DNA of 64,000 nt from Henricia sp. BOLD:AAB3569. Its lineage: Eukaryota; Echinodermata; Asteroidea; Spinulosida; Echinasteridae. Under the pieces are notes generated by a model. The model was not told where the DNA came from and ran no database searches. It was given only the letters and a program-made list of their open reading frames with translations. Numbering within the stretch: the first letter of the stretch is position 1; every line of letters begins with the position of its first letter. Positions 21,305 through 32,362 of this stretch are shown one piece after another. Location: NCBI GenBank assembly GCA_037783545.1, contig JBBELK010000068.1:2294001-2358000 (forward strand). Direction: 5' to 3'. The position numbers and the translations under genes are program-made.

Positions 21305-21872
21305 TAAAACAGTGCCCCTTTAACGCACTCCCCGATCGTGCGTACCGAGGCCCTGTTGAAACCGGCCCCATTTCGCTGGGGAACAAGCGACAGAAATCTT
21401 GTTGCCTCCTCTGGACCAATCAGGAAACTTGGCAGTGCATTGCAGGCATTCAAATGTAACGCGCGCAGATTGTAAGTACCGTGCATGCAGTGTGCTACAT
21501 GTACTCGGTAATGCTGGCCGTTGTCCGCGTCAGCGATTGGCTGCTATTTAAAGCATACTGGGGAATCCGTTCTATTCAATTCACCATGCATCCCTGTTAT
21601 TAATTTGAAAACCTGCGGAGTAAATAAGATCGTCGCCGGGAATTTTGGTAGAAATGGGACAGTCGTAAGGAACAGAGCCAATACAATTTCTGAAAAGTAT
21701 AGCAATCGTTTGTTTTCGGCATAATATGACCAAATTGATTAAATTACATCAAAATGCCTCGGGCGTGTGTTTGCTAGACGCAACAGCCGTGTTGCTTCGC
21801 AGATTTGCGTGGATTTCCTCAGGGTATTGTAACGTCGCTTCGCAGAGTGGAAATTCCCTGAGATCTCGGGAT
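21305..21872 (+). repeat. Repeat family J, copy 1
   Basis: Starts AACAGTGCCCCTTTAACGCA and ends AGTGGAAATTCCCTGAGATC. It is about 85-90% similar by eye to 48640-49202. No long frame shared by both copies. Confidence 0.75.
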
Positions 21873-21879
21873 GGGGTAA

Positions 21880-22290
21880 CTTAGGGAAGGGGTAACTTAG
21901 GGGTACCCTCTGTCACATGTCAAGCACCAAAAGAACACCCCTGTGCTGTAAACGTGTGGAAAATGATTACATTTATGCATTGTATGTGTAGTATGTTTAC
22001 CAATGTCTTCGTTTTAATGGTTTTCTAAAACATTACTGTATCTATATGTAGTTGGAATTTCTACAGGCTAGTTTACCATTTGTTCTAGCTTCTTTAGGTA
22101 ATGTATAATGTAGCTGTTTCAGGAGTTCGTCCAAAAGTTCCATTTGCAAATGATGGGCCTTTACAAGAAGGGACCACCATCTTTAAGTTTTATACATTGG
22201 TTTATTGGTAATAAAGTATGGTACGTAGAACCTAATGAATTACGTCGCCTTTTGTCACTTTCAAAGGTGGCGGCTCGACACTAACATACA
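21880..22290. other. Gap between convergent genes
   Basis: Between the end of the DUF4430 transcript and the end of FReD gene 1. Beyond the repeats listed nearby I see only anonymous AT-rich sequence. Confidence 0.5.
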
Positions 22291-22471
22291 TATGCAGCAC
22301 GATATGTGGCAGAGGGTATCTCCCCTACCATTGTTCCCCCATTGTGTCTCAAACATCCAAGGAATTCCTTTCAGTTTTTAGGGGGTTGAGTTGGTGTGTT
22401 AACAAAAGGGAAGAGTGTTCACGTATAGGGGCGTTAGGGGAGTCCCTTTGCCAAATATCGTGCTGTGTATA
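22291..22471. mobile_element. Palindromic element with GCACGATATGTGGCAG ends, copy 1
   Basis: TATGCAGCACGATATGTGGC at the left and its inverse (ATATCGTGCTGTGTATA) at the right; centre rich in AAGGAATTCCTTTCAG. Confidence 0.75.
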
Positions 22472-22690
22472 CTAACATCACTCGACCACACTTCCCTGTA
22501 CTTTTGCAATGAACATTCAGCCCATTGTTCAATGTTTAAATCCATCAACATAGCAATATCCGCCATTTCGTGGGGCACCTTTTGTTACTTAAACCGTTTA
22601 ACAATGGAAGCATAATATGTGCAACCATGCATGTCCTCAAGGAACAAAGAAACCGACCCCACGAAATGGCGGCTATTTGATACGGTCTAT

Positions 22691-22872
22691 ACCCAGCACG
22701 ATATGTGACGGAGAAACTTCCCCCACTATGACTCAACACACTCTTCCCCTTTGTTAAGGCACCACCTCCTCCCTCTCAAAACTGAAAGAAATTGTTCGGA
22801 ATTCCTTTCAAATTCCTTGGATCTTTGAAACACAATGGGAGGGGTACCCTCTGCAACATATCGTGCCGCATA
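22691..22872. mobile_element. Palindromic element with GCACGATATGTGGCAG ends, copy 2
   Basis: ACCCAGCACGATATGTGACG to GCAACATATCGTGCCGCATA; same interior in reverse. Further copies at 54388-54590 and 55440-55605, with a half copy at 21165-21240. Confidence 0.75.
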
Positions 22873-22914
22873 TGATACAGCGGGTCTCCATTGCAGATAC
22901 GGTCGTGTCTGATT

Positions 22915-23228
22915 TAGCCTTTTGCGTGTAACATTTAAATGATGGCTCATTCAAATGGGTGCAGTTCAGAAAGTCACATACTACGCTGTTGTTGATAAGT
23001 GGTGCACGCCAATACCTAGCAACGAACAATCTGGTTGCTTTATTTAATTCTTTCCTACGGTAAACACAGTATTGATTCTGTACTTCACACCTGCCGCGTG
23101 CACCACATAACAACAAAATTAGTCTGGTCAAGTGGATACTAAGTATGCATGTGAAAGGAAGTATGCCAGTACACCAGACGCCACTCGTGTGAAACATACA
23201 AGGCTAATTCGGATGCAGACTACAATAC
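22915..23228 (+). repeat. Dispersed repeat family F, copy 2 (FReD gene 1 3' flank)
   Basis: Starts AGCCTTTTGCGTGTAACA and ends 24 bp from the stop codon of FReD gene 1, so that gene's 3' UTR is made of this repeat. Confidence 0.75.
23039..23044 (-). terminator. Candidate polyadenylation signal of FReD gene 1
   Basis: AATAAA on the minus strand about 210 nt after the stop. It lies inside a copy of a dispersed repeat (22915-23228), so the 3' UTR would be repeat-derived. Confidence 0.4.
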
Positions 23229-23251
23229 AAAAAAAGTGAGGCGTGGTGGAC

Positions 23252-23508
23252 TCATACCCTGGGTCGTATCATCATAACGGTGGTCTTGAGTGAGTAACCA
23301 TAGCCACGGAAAGGGAACCAGACAACACCCTTGGCGTTCTGCCCAGTACCCACAATGCCCCGCAGATACTGGCCGTTAAGGTTGGCGTTGTGGCAGGTGG
23401 AGTACCACCAGGCTCCCGTGTATTCCACGGCGCAGTTGCCGGCCCACCGGTCGTTATCTCGGTCAGAGGTCGAGAACTGGTTGCCATCATGGGCTGACAT
23501 ACCGTCAC
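23252..23508 (-). CDS. FReD gene 1 exon 4 (calcium site, stop)
   Basis: Acceptor TTGTCCTCAG. It encodes FSTSDRDNDRWAGNCA, GAWWYSTCHNANLNGQYL and a final YSLKTTVMMIRPRV before TGA at 23254-23252. The DxDND calcium loop and both C-terminal Cys are present. Confidence 0.9.
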
Positions 23509-26060
23509 CTGAGGACAAAAATGTTGGTACCTTGTTGAGTTGTTCTTTTAGATTGTACGCAAACATAGTGACCCGTAGTCCATCCTTACCAACCGTCCTA
23601 TAGTGGGCAACGTGTCCCAGTTGAGTTTTGCATGCAAAACTTTGCCGGGAAGAAATTGAAATCGTAGTACATGTGACTACTCAACCTAGCAGGACCATAC
23701 AATAGCCCCATGCAGTGGACATTATAGGGCCGCCGGCATAGTCGTAGTGGACCATAGGGGCCCCTAGTGCCGGCCTAGTCTCGTACCCCGACCTGCTGGG
23801 GATGCTCCCCCGCAGGTCGGAGTACGAGACTAAGTGCCGCCTTACGCAATCCTATTGGAGCCGAGCCGGCACGTTTTACTGCTGTTGCTTCTCGGGGACA
23901 TTGTTATTGCAAGATTAGAAATTCAACCCGGTTTGGACTTTGAAGCCAAGACCGTGGTCGACTGTAGCAGAGGGACACCGGGATGCAACAACGGGAATGT
24001 GTAGCAGGGCACCTTACCTCCGGGTCCACCAGTGAAACCAGCCACACGCAGCGTGTAGTTATTCGCCTCGCTCCCCACGTAGAAGTTGCGGTAGTGTGAC
24101 TCGACCATGGTGAACTGCCAATCTTCCAGCAGGACCAGGAGCTCATAGCGATTCTGTGCCGATATAGCGTGTATGATCTCGTTCCCCAGCCACACCTCGC
24201 CGGAGTTGTAGCCGAAACCGTCCCGGTAGGAATCCCAGTCGCGGTTGAAGTTGAGACGACCGTCAACACGCCGTTGGATTACCTGAAGACGATGGGAGGT
24301 AAGAAAAGAATGGAGTAGTTGATCATGGCTTTAGATCTTGTGTACAAAACATATGAGACAGGCTGAAGAAAAATTTAAATTGATTGGTAAACTGTTGAAA
24401 GGGGCATTGTTTCCACTCGTGATAAGAAGCCCATGTTGATAAGACGCACAGACTCAGTGAAGAAGACATAAGTTGTTTACGCGGCCACGTCATCCCGCCC
24501 CAACCAATTGCGTCAGAGACATGTTTGTGGTTAAGTTCACAAAACAGGCCCCATGTGATTGTGATACGTAATGCATGCGGTGCCGTAGTCTTACCGTCCA
24601 GCCGCCGCCTTGTTGGGACTGGTCGCAGTAGACACGGACTGGCCGACACATGTCAGAAAAGGCTGGGAAAATAGTATATACACCATCACGCCCACCTCCA
24701 AGCTCCCGGATGTCGTGGCAATTAGTTGGCATGTGAACAGGAGCTGTAGAAATTGACAATATTTAAGAAATGTAACTCTATAAATAGAACGCGCGTAAGT
24801 TGATGTTAAAAATCAGCGATACGAACCTTATAGGTGTGCGTTCGCTTATAGTTTTCCCAAGTCGCCCCGAGATAATGCCAAATAATGAGCCCTTCCTGAA
24901 GAAGAAAAGGTCAAAGTTCTGAATGTGATCATGACGAAGCGGATCCTTCCTCGCCTTCCACCAATGTGGCCCACTCTATCAATCCTGCATGGGCATGTAT
25001 GTAGGTTGGGTTTGCATGACCGCGTGGGATTTCCCTAGGAGATTTTTCTGGGGGAGTTCCTTCCCCCCTTTTAAAACTTCATCTCCTCCTTTGTCATTTA
25101 AAGTTTATAACTTTAAAATCCTAAATAACTTTATGCACAGTTTTTGCTGCATATGAAGGATTACTGGTCCGGAAAGGCATTACTATATATACTGTTCATT
25201 TTGATGCCCCATGACTAAAAGGTGGTAATTTTCAACAACATTTCTTAACAGAAACTCACAGAAAGAGGGCACTGTTTAGGGGCATGTCACTTTAGGAACA
25301 CACAGCAGAAAATCAAAGAAAAAACATAAGACTTCAAACTGGAATTGTGGAAAATTGCTGCAGTTTCCAGCCTCGGTTTTGACATGCCTTACAATCGGTA
25401 ACACGTTAAACAAACCCAAAACATCATGGGTCACAAAAGTTTCAGCAAGTTGGAGAAAATAGTGGAAACCTTTGTGCACAGTTGAATGAGATTTTCCTGT
25501 GTTTGCCTAATGTGACATCACAACCTTGCTCATGAATATGTAAATTTTCATTAGCATAAGAATCAAAAACCTTGATTCTAACCCATAAAATAACTTGAAA
25601 GTAGGGTTTTTATAATTGTAATTGAATGGAGTAGTTCCATAGCATAGATTTTATTAATAAAAATACCATTTCAGGGGCCCATTAAGCTACATGGGCTTAG
25701 TTGCCGAAGATGCCATAAACTGAACTACGACAGCTATAATCTGTGCTGTTACTCGTCGCTGCGGGCTGATATGATTTTATAAATCGACGACCATGCAAAC
25801 TCAACAACAAATTTAACAAAACCACTTTAAAAGGAAAATAGATTCCCTTTTCAAATTCATTCGATGTGATTTACGGAGCCAATTTCTAAAATCAATGTCG
25901 TACTATTTTTTCGATCAAAAACATTTGGCTACCTACCTCCACCGGCCGCGGCGTTGTAGATCCCTCCACAGCACGTCTTATCGGGGACGTTCGGGTCAAT
26001 CAGACCCGCCGTCTGAAACGCGCATAATAGTGCTACCAAAAGTCCCACAAATTGCTCCAT
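23252..26060 (-). CDS. Fibrinogen-related (ficolin-like) secreted protein, FReD gene 1
   Basis: Four exons on the minus strand: 26060-25937, 24743-24595, 24282-24018, 23508-23252 (124+149+265+257 nt; 264 residues). Residues 1-19 form a signal peptide (VGLLVALLCAFQTAG); residues 20-41 hold a short stalk with TCCGG. The rest is a complete fibrinogen C-terminal domain: NCHDI, VYCDQS-QGGGWT (to 91), IQRRVDG, YRDGFGYNSGEVWLGNE, and WWY-TC followed by NLNGQYL. The calcium loop SDRDNDRWAGNCA (residues 194-206) is intact. Animal FReD proteins are mostly secreted lectins binding acetylated sugars or pathogen surfaces, so pattern recognition is the likely role; ligand unknown. There is no collagen or coiled-coil region, unlike ficolins. 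Codons sum exactly and intron phases are 1-0-1. Confidence 0.88.
23776..23832. ncRNA. Strong 21-bp hairpin in FReD gene 1 intron 3
   Basis: Arms TAGTCTCGTACCCCGACCTGC and its reverse complement (one mismatch) enclose a 15-nt loop that itself can pair GGGG with CCCC. It is transcribed as part of the FReD gene 1 intron. It could be a small-RNA precursor or simply a tiny fold-back repeat; the sequence does not decide. Confidence 0.35.
24018..24282 (-). CDS. FReD gene 1 exon 3
   Basis: 265 nt, acceptor GTCTTCAG, donor GTAAGG. It encodes VIQRRVDGRLNFNRDWDSYR, GEVWLGNEIIHAIS and YVGSEANNYTLRVAGFTGG. The WLGN motif is retained, unlike in genes 2 and 3. Confidence 0.88.
24595..24743 (-). CDS. FReD gene 1 exon 2
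   Basis: 149 nt, acceptor TTTCTACAG, donor GTAAGA. It encodes TNCHDIRELGGGRDGVYTIF, DMCRPVRVYCDQ and GGGWT: the first subdomain of a fibrinogen domain. Same length as exon 2 of FReD genes 2 and 3. Confidence 0.88.
24925..25110 (+). mobile_element. Decayed SINE fragment
   Basis: CCTTCCTCGCCTTCCACCAATG and CCGCGTGGGATTTCCC-type tail match the tRNA-derived SINE at 61558-61830 and the tails near 49600 and 49890. Intron 1 of FReD gene 1. Confidence 0.55.
25937..26060 (-). CDS. FReD gene 1 exon 1 (signal peptide)
   Basis: ATG at 26060-26058; donor GTAGGT after a phase-1 G. It encodes MEQFVGLLVALLCAFQTAG then LIDPNVPDKTCCGGIYNA. The start is chosen because it opens directly into a signal peptide and sits where the other FReD genes have theirs. 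Confidence 0.8.
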
Positions 26061-26970
26061 TTTGCCTCAACTGTTTTTATTTGTATAAAAAAAACATAAA
26101 AAGAGTAAAATTTAGGGGTAGGAGTAGCCGTCCACGCCGATACAACGGGAGCAATGCGGTACAAAGCAACTTGGTCGTTACTGCGTTTGTAAAGTGTTAA
26201 AGTCAGCCAACCAACGTCACAGCTAATGAGTCATAACATACGTTAGTAGTAACAGGACTCGCTCATTCCAAACAAAGGGGAGCTGAAACTTTACAATAAG
26301 TTCTTAAAAACCTTATAAATCAAGTTTTATACGATCGTCTACATCCAAAGAAAAATACCATTAAGTTTTAACTAAATCGGGTGTATTTGGGATCGCGCGG
26401 AACTTCGTCGGCGAGGATTTTGTCGTCGCAAACACGCGAGCCGTTGCCTTGTGCGAAGTCCCTTTAATCTTATTTTAAACGCTAAGACGCTTATTTTTCT
26501 GCCAATAAACCGCCGGTAATTGACTATTAACGTCGAAGGAAACAGAATAATGACGCATCTTGTCATGTGATGTCTATTTATAACGTGCAGTACCGGTTTA
26601 CTTATAGCTTTTTGCCGGGTAAAATTGACCTTTCGTGTCGGCTTTTGTTCTGTCCCGAATTTTTCGCATCGTGGTAAACATAGACGAACAGATGACAGTA
26701 CGGTTTTGCGATTGCACGGATGCTTTTGCATTTAAATTAAAACCATTGTTTTCACGGAAATGTAAAAACAAAATTTAACTACGCCAATACACGGAAATGT
26801 AAAGTTAGAAAACGAAACTACCGGTATATAGCAAGATAAATTAGATAATTTGGGAGTCTAGAAGAGATACATTCACATGCATTTTGGGCATCACAGCGTC
26901 TTGGCCATTGGTTGATTTTGATACCTGATTTTGATTGTCTTCAAGCTATGTCCCGATTGTCGTTTTAAAG
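26061..26970. other. Upstream region of FReD gene 1
   Basis: No gene recognised. AT-rich with no clear TATA element; a short sequence between 26390 and 26460 is GC-richer. Confidence 0.4.
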
Positions 26971-26974
26971 GCAG

Positions 26975-27335
26975 AACACATGATTGGTAAACTGTTACAA
27001 ATAGTTGTATCTCCTTGTGTGATTGAAGATGTGCATGATTAAAACCAACCTGACTAAAAACCAGCTCCGTACTTCGTCAACGTTTGAGAAAACAGGAAAA
27101 AAAGGGTTTGCAGACACTACGCCCCAAGACCACTTCGCCCTGAACCACGGCCTGTGCACGAAGTGTTTTGGAAGCGAAGGTTCTTTTGGGCGAAGTGGTT
27201 TTGGGGCAAAGTGAATTTTTGTCTCATCGGACGAAAATTAATTGTCTTACTCATTTTTCAAAGACTATAGCACTCCCGATACAACCATTTTAGGGGAAAA
27301 GTTATGTGTAAATCTGTGAACATTTCTGATTTTCG
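26975..27335. mobile_element. TTCGCCCC hairpin miniature element, copy 2
   Basis: Same family in inverse orientation: GCAGAACACATGATTGGTAA at the left, AACCAGCTCCGTACTTCGTC, then the TTGGGGCAAAGTGAA core. Confidence 0.75.
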
Positions 27336-28544
27336 AGATTCCAAATAGTGAGCAGGGCTTTAATGCACGTATAAATATTTAAATATTTTTACAATATTTT
27401 TAACGGGGGGTGGGGGAGAGCCCCCAAAACATGCAAAACGAACGACACGGGGTTAGAATTCTGGGAACACAGGTCAAAGGTTGTTGCCGGGTTGGGCTTT
27501 ATAAACGCTGTTATCGCTTGACTAGAGATGAAAAATAAAGCCGGCTCCACGCAGAATTAGTTGCCCTAAAGGTGCCGTAACAAACTTTGTCAATGCCCAC
27601 AGACATCTACTGATTAAGCAAAATGTATTTACAACCCTATTCCCTCCTGTTTTGTGTCATAAATCTGAGTTTTTCTTCGCACTCGCGTCGCGATTCCAAA
27701 CTGTCCGCTATGTTTTACTTCTCGCGGTTACTTGGTCACGTCATTACACCGAGCCTTGCACCAGAGACTCTACCGCGGAGTTGGGTAGTGGTGGCTGCCA
27801 CCAGGGCAGACTTGTGTATCACGTGATGACTAAAAGAACGCTCCGGTGTAAGTTAGTGTTACACGGTGTAACCTTTAAAAAAAGGAATTTCTTAAAGGTT
27901 TCATTCGGGATTCGATTGCATAGACTGCATCACTGCTATTTTCGACCAAAGGTCACAAAAGTGTTGTGTTGTCTGCCATATGGAAGATCTTTGGGACGCT
28001 TGGTGGCAGCAAACAAATTTTCCATTTCTACGTCATATTGGGCATGCGCACTTTAGCGCAAACGTGACGTAAGATTGGGAAAGAACTAGTCTGGTTTCCG
28101 GACCACAAAATTCGACCACGAGACTGATATTAAGGTCCGGCAACCGCCAGTATATATAGATGTTTGTCCGCCATATTGAAACAGGAGGAATTCCTCCTTT
28201 TCCCGAAGGCTCGCGAAGTTAATACCCGAATGCACGTCCGGACGATATCGTTAATCGTCGGGTACGATTCGTCAGTGTTTCGCCAGTGTTTATTTACGAT
28301 GATGCAGACAGGGTTTGAATTTGATTTTTGATGTGTAATATTTAAAGGTTAATATATTAAATTTGTATTGGCCAAATATGGAATAACCCTTTTCAAATTG
28401 TTATAAACTCGTGGCGCGCTTTGTGCATGACGTAATGCTTAGTGGTATTGTAAACACCACAGTAGCCGGGCCTCATATTCAGTGGAGCGGGAACCAGTCT
28501 AGGGAAAGGACGGTTTGTTTGCTGCCACCAAGCGTCTCAAAAGT

Positions 28545-30440
28545 CTCGCCTTTGCTCGTTCCCACCGCCCATACTGGGCGCTGGGACGGGCTGATGTACT
28601 GTGAAGGAAACACGTGACACAAGTCACATATACAGACGCGCGGAGCATTGTGGGTTGATTTTTGATTGATTGAATGGTTTATTACATTAAAATAAGTATC
28701 GCAGCCAAAAGGCTGAATTGCACTTGATTTTGACAATTACATATTACGTATACATGTAGAACAATAATAAAAAGAAACGAATCAATAAAAAATAATCACA
28801 CATAAGTCTGTTTTCAATACTGGAGAGAATCCCCCACCAGGATCACATCCCTGCGCAATGCCAGTCATCACCTCCCAAAACAAAAGAAACATCTCTACAT
28901 CCGCCTCAAGATACCTCCCCCCTCTCGAGACAAGACGAACGACACCGCACAGAGATATAATACCGGAGGGAAAGGCCCCTTAAGCACCGAAAACAGACAC
29001 ATATCTTAACAAATACACGCACTAATACACAACTAAGACCTGGATGAGTTGTTATGAAAATGATTTCAGTGGTTCGGTGCATTTAACAAATCAACGAAAT
29101 ACGGTAAAGAGCTACATTTATATCTCTGTGTTCTGCATCTAATTGAGAGATATGGATTGACCCTTCTCAAAGATTCAGAGTAATGCATTTGTCTCGGTGC
29201 AGGAAGCCACTCCCTGAATTGTGGAGACCCTTGCAGTGTTTTAGCAAAGCGAATGCAGAGTTCTACCCTTCTTGCTTTCAGAGATTTCATCTGTGTGATT
29301 TTCAAGGCATTATCATAACACTGATATTGTGACCCCAAAATTAACCTGAGTGCACGTTTCTGCATACGCTCAATTTGGACAGTTTGTTGGTCTGTCAGGC
29401 CAGGATGCCAAACTGGGCTTGCGTACTCAAGCACGGGCCGTATGTACCCCACATATATAGTAACCAGATCTTTCTGCGGTAATTTAAAAGGTTTCAGAGA
29501 TCGCAGCATAAACATTCGCTTATTTGCTTTTGTGAGCAAGCTTTTGACATGTGAATCCCACTTGAGGTCTTGCTGCACAATGATACCCAAAATCCTAACA
29601 GCATCCACCTCACCAAGGATCTGATTACCAAGCCAAATACTCAAGGGGGGTAGTGGGGATTTACCGAAATCAACCCTCATCACGTGACATTTTGCTGTAT
29701 TCAATTTCATATTATTACCATCACACCACGAACTAAACTCATTAAGAGTAGTTTGAACCTCACTGGTCGCACCACGTGGTCTCGCCTCTACAATAGTCAT
29801 GTCATCTACATACTTCCAATGGCCCAAATTAGATGAAGGCAAAGCATCATTAATTAATGCAAGAAACAAAACAGGGCCAAGGCGTGTTCCTTGTGGGACT
29901 CCCGCAGTAACGGATACCCATCTAGACATGACATCATGGTAGCGAACAGACTGGGTGCGGCCACTGAGGAAATCACAAATCCAAGGGATGATTGATGGTT
30001 GGATTTCCATATCAATGAGCTTGGAAATTACAACAGAATGATCTACTCTATCAAATGCTGACGAAAAGTCAGTTGTGACAAGCGTAGAAGTAACACCCAA
30101 TTTATCAGAATGTTTAGCCACATAGTTTATTATGTCCACAAGGCAGTGAGTAGTTGATCTGCCCGGTCTACTCCCAAATTGCTTATTATCAAGTTGCTTA
30201 CTGCCAAGACGAAAAATTATAGTATGTTGACGCTTTTTTTATATCGAGTGCAAAAATCAAATTTACGAATAAAATTAGTGCACTGTGTGCGAGACTTGCC
30301 TTGTCTGCAGGAACAAAATGTTTTACGTCCCTTTACAAGAAAAAACGTGACCTCGTGGTCACGTGTCGTAAATAATGTTGGCCAATGAGGGCGCAAACAG
30401 ATTACCCGTCCCAGCGCTGAGTGTGGGCGGTGGGAAGAAG
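28545..30440. repeat. Older repeat split by the LINE
   Basis: 28545-28655 (CCCACCGCCCATACTGGGCG, GGAAACACGTGACAC) and 30193-30440 (TTTACGAATAAAA, AACGTGACC-CGTGGTCACG, CCCGTCCCAGCGCTGAG) match in order the two halves of the continuous repeat at 39455-39790, in inverse orientation. Confidence 0.75.
28656..30192 (-). mobile_element. 5'-truncated non-LTR retrotransposon (CR1/L2/jockey-like) with open RT frame
   Basis: On the minus strand an uninterrupted frame from about 30190 to 29066 encodes the reverse transcriptase C-terminal two thirds: KQFGSRPGRSTTHCL, then TDFSSAFDRVDHSVV, GVPQGTRLGPVLFLALIND, YVDDMTIV (the YxDD catalytic box) and a thumb region with RILGI and YASPVWHPGL. The endonuclease and N-terminal RT are absent. 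The 3' end is a short TTGATTGATTGA-type simple repeat at 28657-28672 (+ strand), as in CR1-like elements. No stop codons interrupt at least 357 codons, suggesting recent insertion. It splits an older repeat present unbroken at 39455-39790, which defines the borders. Confidence 0.85.
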
Positions 30441-30867
30441 CGATATAAGCGACCTTCTCACAAGGTCGGGTAACAAAGTCCATGAATCAGAGAAAGATGT
30501 TACAACGAGAACAAACGCTAAAGAACTGAATTCCACTTTATTCCAACGCACTGCACAAGTAACATTGCACTTAAAATTAACATATATATACCAAACTAAA
30601 TTTCTAGAGAATTTCTTTAACAATGTTTTCTATACATCTTTGCCTTAAAGTTGTTTGTGGTTCAAAACTTATTTTTAGGCTAATATCTTAACAGTGGTCG
30701 ACAGATCAACTAGGAGCGACCGACACAATTTTTAAAGATATTTTACAGAATTGGGAATGACTCAAAATCTTAACGAGTTGACTACAGAAATACTTGACTT
30801 GAGTGGAAGATATAAGTGGTACATGTGTATTAATCAACTGCCCTATGAAATTAAATATAATAACTTA

Positions 30868-31315
30868 AAGGCAGAACACATGATCGGTAAACCGTTGCAA
30901 ATAGTTTTATCTCTCTGTGTGATTGAAGATATGCACGATTAAAACCAACCTGAGTAAAAACCAGCTCCGTACTTCGTCTAACTTTTGAGAAAACAGTCAA
31001 AAAAGGCTTTACGGTCACTTCGCTCCCAAACCATTTCGCCCCGAACAACTTCGTCCCGAGTATTTTGAGTCGAAGTGGTGTAAGGACGAAGTGTTTTGGG
31101 GGCAAGGTGGCTTTTGGGGCGAAGTGGTGCAGGGCGAAATGGTTTTGGGGCGAAGTGAATTTTCGTCTCACCGTGACGAAAAATAATTGTTTTACTCATT
31201 TCTCAAAAACTATAGCACTTTAGACAAAACCATTTTAGGGGAAGTTTACTACCGTCATCATATTGTGTGAGTTATGTGTAAATCTGTGAACATTTCTTAT
31301 TTTCGAGATTACCAT
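30868..31315. mobile_element. TTCGCCCC hairpin miniature element, copy 3
   Basis: Left end TTAAAGGCAGAACACATGAT. The core at 31015-31155 has several alternating TTCGCCCC and GGGGCGAAGTGG blocks; the right arm is CCATTTTAGGGGAAG. Confidence 0.75.
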
Positions 31316-31852
31316 TGCAATGATGTGTTCTAACTTTAAGATGAATAAATTCATAAATGTACAGAAGTGCTTGATACACACAAGTTCAATGTCGAGATGA
31401 TGTTTTTAACACATACATGTATGTATACATGTAATTGAAATCAATTTTGGAGTATGCCAGTCTGGTAATAATAGGCCTATATGTAAATTTGTCTGCAACT
31501 TCCGTCGTCTCATGATATCACAATTCTTGATTTAATGTACACTTTTATGTTCATTTGTCGCTTCTGCCGAGTGCAGAGCTCATGTTCATGGAGCTGCTAA
31601 GCAGGAATTCTTGCTTAGCGGTTCCGTGAAAATGGGCAAGAGTCTCAGCACTTGAAGTGCGAAATCCGACTGTTACGTTATGTTAAACATCTGGCCTCTA
31701 CATAATCTTTTACAAAATGTTTGCCGTCTTTGTGATACCCTCACGTGAAATTGTGGACAGCTTTTTGCTTAATAGTTGCTCGTTACGTCGCAAATGGACG
31801 CCATTTTGTCGCAACTTTTGCTCTGATGTTCTTTTATAGAATCTGGTTGAAA

Positions 31853-31858
31853 TTTATT
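31853..31858 (-). terminator. Candidate polyadenylation signal of FReD gene 2
   Basis: AATAAA on the minus strand about 250 nt past the stop codon of gene 2. No stronger candidate was seen nearer. Confidence 0.4.
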
Positions 31859-32108
31859 GGCGTAGCCTACTGTTTGTCACATCACAACTTATTATGATAT
31901 AAACTGTGGTGAATTTTCAAATGATGTTACCAATCCTGTGAATACAGGATTGGCCTAATTAGGAATCAAAACTCTGAAAGTAAATTGCGATACTCCACAT
32001 GTTTGATATTATAATTCCCCCTTCGCAAATATTTGCTATATATACTTCGCATGTGGGCGCATGCGCGATGACCCCAACTTTCATCCACTGGTATTCGGAA
32101 GCCTATCG

Positions 32109-32362
32109 TTAAACCACAGGTCGTATCATCATCACCACAGTTTTCAAGGAGTATGTGTAGCCTGTCCATGGAGTCCAGACGATACCTTGGCCGTATTTGG
32201 AGGGTGTTCGCCCTCGTAAATACTGGCCGTTCAAGTTGGACTGAAGGCAAGCGTTGTACCACCAGGCCCCGGTATAGTCCACAGCACAGTTGCCGATGAA
32301 GCGGTCGTTGTCCCGGTCGAATGTGGTGAACTGCATGCCTTGGTGCTGCTGCAGAGCATCGG
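32109..32362 (-). CDS. FReD gene 2 exon 4 (calcium site, stop)
   Basis: Acceptor CAATTAAAG. It encodes MQFTTFDRDNDRFIGNCA, GAWWYNACLQSNLNGQYL and YSLKTVVMMIRPVV before TAA at 32111-32109. Calcium loop intact. Confidence 0.9.
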
